Shown in pieces: positions 6,484-8,936 of a stretch of 8,936 bases of DNA. The notes under the pieces are model-generated. The model was not told where the DNA came from and did no database searches. It was given only the letters and a program-made list of their open reading frames with translations. The first letter of the stretch is position 1, and the number at the start of each line of letters is the position of its first letter. The DNA is from Ruminococcaceae bacterium UBA5391 (GTDB lineage: Bacteria; Bacillota; Clostridia; Oscillospirales; Acutalibacteraceae). A program made the translations under genes and the position numbers. The DNA lies in assembly GCA_002410755.1 (NCBI GenBank), contig DHOL01000044.1, positions 1 to 8,936 on the forward strand. The letters are read 5' to 3'.

Positions 6484-6977
6484 GGACGCGCATCATTCAT
6501 CCACTCGCACCGGTTTATGATAAAAATTCCCGGGTTCTGGTGCTTGGGACCATGCCCTCGCCCAAATCCCGGGAATTTGGTTTTTATTACTCGAACCCGC
6601 AGAACCGCTTCTGGCGGATTCTCGCAGAGCTTTACCGTGAGGCTTTGCCCTGCACAAAGGAAGAAAAGAAAGCTTTCCTGCTCTGGCACCACATTGCGCT
6701 CTGGGACGTGCTGAAAAGCTGTGAAATTGAGGGAGCGGATGACGCAAGCATCCGCAACCCTGTTCCAAACAACATTGCCGGGCTGCTGAAGGAAACCGGT
6801 ATCTGCACAGTCTTTACTACCGGGACAAAAGCCTCGTTGCTTTACCGGCGCTTCTGCCGCACAGCGACCGGCATTGATGCTATCGCGCTCCCTTCCACCA
6901 GCCCAGCCAACTGCCGGAACTGGACCTATGAAACACTGCTCGCTGCCTACCGTGTGCTGCGGAAATACACCGGATAA
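6480..6977 (+). CDS. DNA-deoxyinosine (hypoxanthine) glycosylase, UDG family 6
   Basis: Enzymes of this branch of the uracil-DNA glycosylase superfamily remove hypoxanthine, the product of adenine deamination, from DNA to start base-excision repair. The 165-residue product shows GTMPSPKSREFGFYYSNPQNRFW split over residues 23-45, the family 6 form of motif 1. It lacks the catalytic Asp of family 1 and carries the conserved Asn of PQNRFW (N42). A later LPSTSPAN (137-144) corresponds to the DNA-intercalating second motif. WHHIALWDVLKSCEIEGADD (69-88) is also typical. Its ATG overlaps the cca stop (ATGA), implying translational coupling. Its stop is only 3 bp from the convergent sigE stop, so no dedicated terminator separates them. 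Assignment to the family is strong; the exact substrate is inferred from it. Confidence 0.88.
   Translation: MRTRIIHPLAPVYDKNSRVLVLGTMPSPKSREFGFYYSNPQNRFWRILAELYREALPCTKEEKKAFLLWHHIALWDVLKSCEIEGADDASIRNPVPNNIAGLLKETGICTVFTTGTKASLLYRRFCRTATGIDAIALPSTSPANCRNWTYETLLAAYRVLRKYTG
6524..6578 (+). repeat. 11-bp inverted repeat inside the DNA glycosylase gene
   Basis: AAATTCCCGGG (6524-6534) and CCCGGGAATTT (6568-6578) are perfect reverse complements. Between them TTGGG (6544-6548) can also pair with CCCAA (6561-6565), giving a two-part stem about 45 nt into the gene. Both arms are coding; function is unknown and chance is possible. Confidence 0.45.
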
Positions 6978-6980
6978 CTT

Positions 6981-7712
6981 TCAGCTCACGCGCTCCAGCT
7001 CTTTTTTCAGCCGCGAAAGGATACGCTTTTCCAGACGGGAAATATAGGACTGCGAAATACCGAGCGTGTCGGCAACTTCCTTCTGGGTATGTTCGCGGGA
7101 ACATCCAAGGCCAAAGCGCAGCTGCATAATCTTCCGCTCACGTGGGGCAAGATGTGCCACGGCGCCGCGAAGGAGCTCCTGCTCTGCTTCATCTTCAAGG
7201 TCAAGCGTAACTTCATTCTGCCCGCTGCTGAGGATATCCGAAAGAAGGAGTTCATTTCCGTCCCAGTCCACATTGAGGGGATCATCAATGGAAACTTCAT
7301 TCCGGAGCTGGGACGTTTTGCGCAGATACATCAGGATTTCATTTTCAATGCAGCGTGAAGCATAAGTTGCAAACTTAATATTGCGTTCCGGGCAAAACGT
7401 GTTGACCGCCTTAATAAGCCCAATCGTTCCAATAGAAATTAGGTCTTCTACATTGGCGGAGGGGGATTCAAATTTTCTTGCAATGTAAACGACAAGCCGC
7501 AGGTTATGGGTAATGAGTGGTTCGCGTGCATTCGGAGCGTGATTCATGATATTGTCCATCACACGTTCTTCCTCTTCCCGCGTAAGCGGTGGAGGAAGTG
7601 TCTCCGGCCCATTAATGTAGTAGACTCCGTTTGCGCCAAAATGCAGAAGCAGCCTGAGCCGCAGCCCTGCGAACCATTTCCAAATCCGCTCGGTTGTTTT
7701 CATATTCCTCAT
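6981..7712 (-). CDS. sigE: RNA polymerase sporulation sigma factor SigE precursor (pro-sigma-E)
   Basis: Sigma-E is the first mother-cell sigma factor of sporulation, made as an inactive membrane-associated precursor. The 243-residue product begins with an amphipathic pro-sequence (ERIWKWFAGLRLRLLLHFG). Maturation is expected just before VYYINGPE, after about residue 29, by analogy with B. subtilis cleavage before VYYIGG. Region 2 follows (LRLVVYIARKFE, VEDLISIGTIGLIKAVNTF, FATYASRCIENEILMYLR), then WDGNELLLSDIL, and the region 4.2 helix-turn-helix TQKEVADTLGISQSYISRLEKR. ATG 7712 overlaps the spoIIGA stop (ATGA). A second ATG at 7703, three codons on and preceded by GAGGA, would give a slightly shorter propeptide. 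Sigma-E needs SpoIIGA, its immediate upstream neighbour. The 3' end meets the plus-strand glycosylase gene across 3 bp. Confidence 0.96.
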   Translation of the reverse strand: MRNMKTTERIWKWFAGLRLRLLLHFGANGVYYINGPETLPPPLTREEEERVMDNIMNHAPNAREPLITHNLRLVVYIARKFESPSANVEDLISIGTIGLIKAVNTFCPERNIKFATYASRCIENEILMYLRKTSQLRNEVSIDDPLNVDWDGNELLLSDILSSGQNEVTLDLEDEAEQELLRGAVAHLAPRERKIMQLRFGLGCSREHTQKEVADTLGISQSYISRLEKRILSRLKKELERVS

Positions 7713-8590
7713 TTCCTTCTGCCGCGCCGCTCCGGCAATATCTTCCGCCCGGCCGCGGCCGAATTTGGCCGGGTGTTTTTTTGCATTAGGTCGGGGTTTA
7801 AGAGTGCGTCGCAGCCTTCGAGCTTAGTCTCGGAAACGGCTATGTAAACCTTTTCGGCCTGTATGATTTCTTTTCCGCAGTAAATTGTAAGACGATCTGG
7901 ATGGAACGCTTTCAGCAGTCCGGAACCGGAAACAGAATGGAAAGGCACTAGGCGAAAATTTGTACCCGCGTCCGGTGGGATAATCCGCTCCACCGCTTTC
8001 CGGTTTACAACAACGACCGGATCCCCCGAAAAAGGTTCGCAGAGAGAATTCCCCGTATCCACCCGTGCAGTACAGTCACAAGAGATTCCACCACATGAAA
8101 TTACAGTGCGGCAAAATAGTTTCTTGGGTTCCTCACGCCCCGCAAGACGGTTAATCAGGCTGATAATTCCATAGCACACCACTGAAAGCAGTACAAGCAG
8201 GACAGGAGAAATGTTGAAATAAACTACTGAATTGCGAATGAGAAGCCCCTGCGGCGCCAGAAAATACCAAAGGGCAATCATCAATCCCGCAAATGCAAAA
8301 TTGATGAGGAAAAATGCCGCCGTCCGGCGCAGGAACTGTTTTATCCCATCATACCCAAAAGCACAAAGAACAATGCAGGCAGACATCGCCAGCTTTTCGG
8401 CTGCTGAAACCAGGGGCGGAAGCTCAGGCAGAAGAATCACAAGGGAAAACGCTGCTCCCAGTGCAGATGCTGCAGCCAGCCTGCCCCGTTTAGCCGGAAT
8501 TCCAAGATACTTCGCACACGCAAGCAGCAAATAGTAATTGATGAAAAAATTCACTGCCACAAGGACATCAACATAGATTGTCTGCTTCAA
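7709..8590 (-). CDS. spoIIGA: Sigma-E factor processing peptidase SpoIIGA
   Basis: SpoIIGA is the membrane aspartic protease that cleaves pro-sigma-E in response to the forespore SpoIIR signal. The 293-residue product starts with the family N-terminus TIYVDVLVAVNFFINYYLLL. It has five predicted helices (about 5-27, 38-55, 61-80, 88-112 and 123-147) and then a cytoplasmic protease domain with the catalytic motif VDTGNSL (D178). RLVPFHSVSGSGLLKAFHPD and ALLNPDL in the C-terminal half are also typical. The TTG start has GGGGGAGG (8598-8605) 7 nt upstream. Five cysteines (160, 166, 171, 173, 184) crowd around the active Asp. It overlaps sigE by ATGA and is the first gene of that operon, with a likely Spo0A-dependent promoter upstream. 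Confidence 0.95.
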   Translation of the reverse strand: MKQTIYVDVLVAVNFFINYYLLLACAKYLGIPAKRGRLAAASALGAAFSLVILLPELPPLVSAAEKLAMSACIVLCAFGYDGIKQFLRRTAAFFLINFAFAGLMIALWYFLAPQGLLIRNSVVYFNISPVLLVLLSVVCYGIISLINRLAGREEPKKLFCRTVISCGGISCDCTARVDTGNSLCEPFSGDPVVVVNRKAVERIIPPDAGTNFRLVPFHSVSGSGLLKAFHPDRLTIYCGKEIIQAEKVYIAVSETKLEGCDALLNPDLMQKNTRPNSAAAGRKILPERRGRRK

Positions 8591-8597
8591 TTAGAAG

Positions 8598-8605
8598 CCT
8601 CCCCC
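8598..8605 (-). promoter_or_regulatory. Shine-Dalgarno sequence of the spoIIGA TTG start
   Basis: GGGGGAGG on the minus strand is 7 nt before TTG at 8590. The encoded protein begins KQTIYVDVL, in line with the family N-terminus, so the TTG is well supported. Confidence 0.7.
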
Positions 8606-8620
8606 GCCGGGACAGCTTCC

Positions 8621-8654
8621 ATTATAATGCACCGTGTCCGCCGTTTCTGTCGCA
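8621..8654 (-). promoter_or_regulatory. Probable spoIIGA promoter with Spo0A-box-like site
   Basis: TATAAT on the minus strand (8621-8626) would start transcription near 8613, some 23 nt before the TTG. No -35 box is found at 17 bp spacing. Instead, 21 bp upstream lies TGCGACA (8648-8654), one mismatch from the 0A-box core TTCGACA. In B. subtilis the spoIIG promoter likewise has a long spacer and Spo0A boxes at its -35 region, so the same control is inferred here. Confidence 0.5.
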
Positions 8655-8749
8655 TCATGTTCCGTTCAGGAATCATTGCAGTGCATCCTGTTTTTTCCTC
8701 TTTTTGCAGTTAATCCGGTGCCGACTTTGCAGTTTCCGAAAGAAAAGCG

Positions 8750-8778
8750 TTGACAAGTGAAACAAAAATCAGTATAAT
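8750..8778 (+). promoter_or_regulatory. Consensus sigma-A promoter of tRNA-Asp
   Basis: TTGACA (8750-8755) and TATAAT (8773-8778) are separated by exactly 17 bp, a full match to the vegetative consensus. Transcription would begin near 8785, giving a leader of about 25 nt before the mature tRNA end. Confidence 0.88.
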
Positions 8779-8809
8779 ACCTAGTGTTGCCGTTATTTAG
8801 GCAGCTAGT

Positions 8810-8886
8810 GGCTCGGGAGTTCAGCTGGGTAGAACGCTACCCTGTCACGCTAGAGGTCGACGGTTCGATCCCGTTCCGAGCCGCCA
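8810..8886 (+). tRNA. tRNA-Asp (anticodon GTC), CCA encoded
   Basis: The 77-nt sequence folds into a cloverleaf. The acceptor stem is GGCTCGG/CCGAGCC (8810-8816 with 8876-8882), the D stem GTTC/GAAC (8819-8822, 8832-8835), the anticodon GTC is at 8844-8846, and the T stem GACGG/CCGTT has loop TTCGATC. G73, an AspRS identity base, is followed by encoded CCA (8884-8886). Two departures are visible. Position 8 is G (8817) instead of the nearly universal U, and the anticodon stem CTACC/GCTAG has a C30-C40 mismatch. The change in that stem also creates a perfect GGGTAG-AACG-CTACCC hairpin (8827-8842) that competes with the cloverleaf. With its consensus promoter the gene is probably expressed; whether the tRNA works is less sure. 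Confidence 0.85.
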
Positions 8887-8936
8887 TTTGCTGCTATGGC
8901 TCAGAACGGGACCGAACCGTCGACCTCTAGCGTGAC
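8844..8936. repeat. Long inverted repeat made of two tRNA-Asp 3' halves
   Basis: Positions 8844-8882 and 8898-8936 are reverse complements over 39 bp with two mismatches (at 8868 and 8877), separated by 15 bp. The second arm reaches the window end, so its true length is unknown. A minus-strand transcript would pair throughout, with two G-U pairs; a plus-strand one would have two A-C mismatches. Confidence 0.9.
8898..8936 (-). pseudogene. tRNA-Asp-like 3' half, convergent and cut by the window end
   Basis: Read on the minus strand this runs from anticodon GTC through the anticodon stem, variable loop, T arm and acceptor 3' strand of a tRNA-Asp. It differs from the plus-strand copy in G for the conserved A58 (TTCGGTC loop) and U for C67. 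The next base is A instead of G73, and no CCA follows (ATAG). The 5' half would lie beyond the window. Loss of A58, G73 and CCA suggests a decaying or non-canonical tRNA, though CCA can be added by the enzyme encoded nearby. A partial functional tRNA gene is the alternative. Confidence 0.6.

Larger units (their letters stand above)
8591..8809. other. Divergent control region between spoIIGA and tRNA-Asp
   Basis: This 219 bp gap holds the spoIIGA promoter and ribosome-binding site on the minus strand and the tRNA-Asp promoter on the plus strand. The roughly 90 bp between them, which includes a T-rich stretch (8691-8705), shows no gene or recognised RNA. Confidence 0.6.

Noticed and set aside
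1..8936. CRISPR array, insertion sequence or integrated element near the tRNA
   Set aside because: No regularly spaced direct repeats, transposase or integrase coding sequence was found. The tRNA-linked repeat is inverted, unlike direct attachment-site repeats.

Overview
The window reads as chromosomal DNA of an endospore-forming member of Clostridia, moderately GC-rich. It carries the mother-cell sporulation pair spoIIGA-sigE, the forespore sigma gene sigG and a YlmC/YmxH-type sporulation protein, in an arrangement related to Bacillus and clostridial chromosomes. The non-ATG starts with good Shine-Dalgarno sequences and the protein motifs suggest an Oscillospiraceae/Ruminococcaceae-type organism, but that is an inference. 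The window opens inside mutS and closes inside a second tRNA-like sequence, so it may be a whole short contig.

Layout. Positions 1-2190 (minus strand) hold a miaB - YlbF/YmcA-family - mutS operon with a clear sigma-A promoter at 2239-2267; it matches the B. subtilis ymcB-ymcA-(cotE)-mutS order without cotE. Upstream of it, also on the minus strand, are sigG and the YlmC/YmxH gene (2321-3465), ending in a rho-independent terminator at about 2268-2304. sigG has its own near-ideal sigma-F-type promoter. A plus-strand block follows (3617-6977): a polytopic membrane protein resembling DUF6056/GT-C glycosyltransferases, a CCA-adding enzyme and a hypoxanthine-DNA glycosylase. This block lies where sigE and sigG usually abut. 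Then sigE and spoIIGA run on the minus strand (6981-8590) with an ATGA overlap. A tRNA-Asp gene with a consensus promoter lies divergently beyond spoIIGA (8810-8886). It is followed within 15 bp by an inverted, diverged copy of its own 3' half that runs off the window end.

How the genes work together. SpoIIGA matures pro-sigma-E in the mother cell. Sigma-F in the forespore would switch on sigG through the promoter at 3492-3521. MiaB, the YmcA-like protein and MutS are housekeeping RNA-modification, RNA-decay and DNA-repair functions. The CCA enzyme and inosine glycosylase are translationally coupled.

No stretch longer than 300 bp lacks a gene. The two largest gaps, 3466-3616 and 8591-8809, hold divergent control regions. 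No CRISPR array, insertion sequence or phage gene was seen. The most unusual structures are the inverted tRNA-Asp half with oddities in both copies, the interruption of sigE-sigG by an opposite-strand cassette, and an inverted repeat bracketing the sigG promoter.
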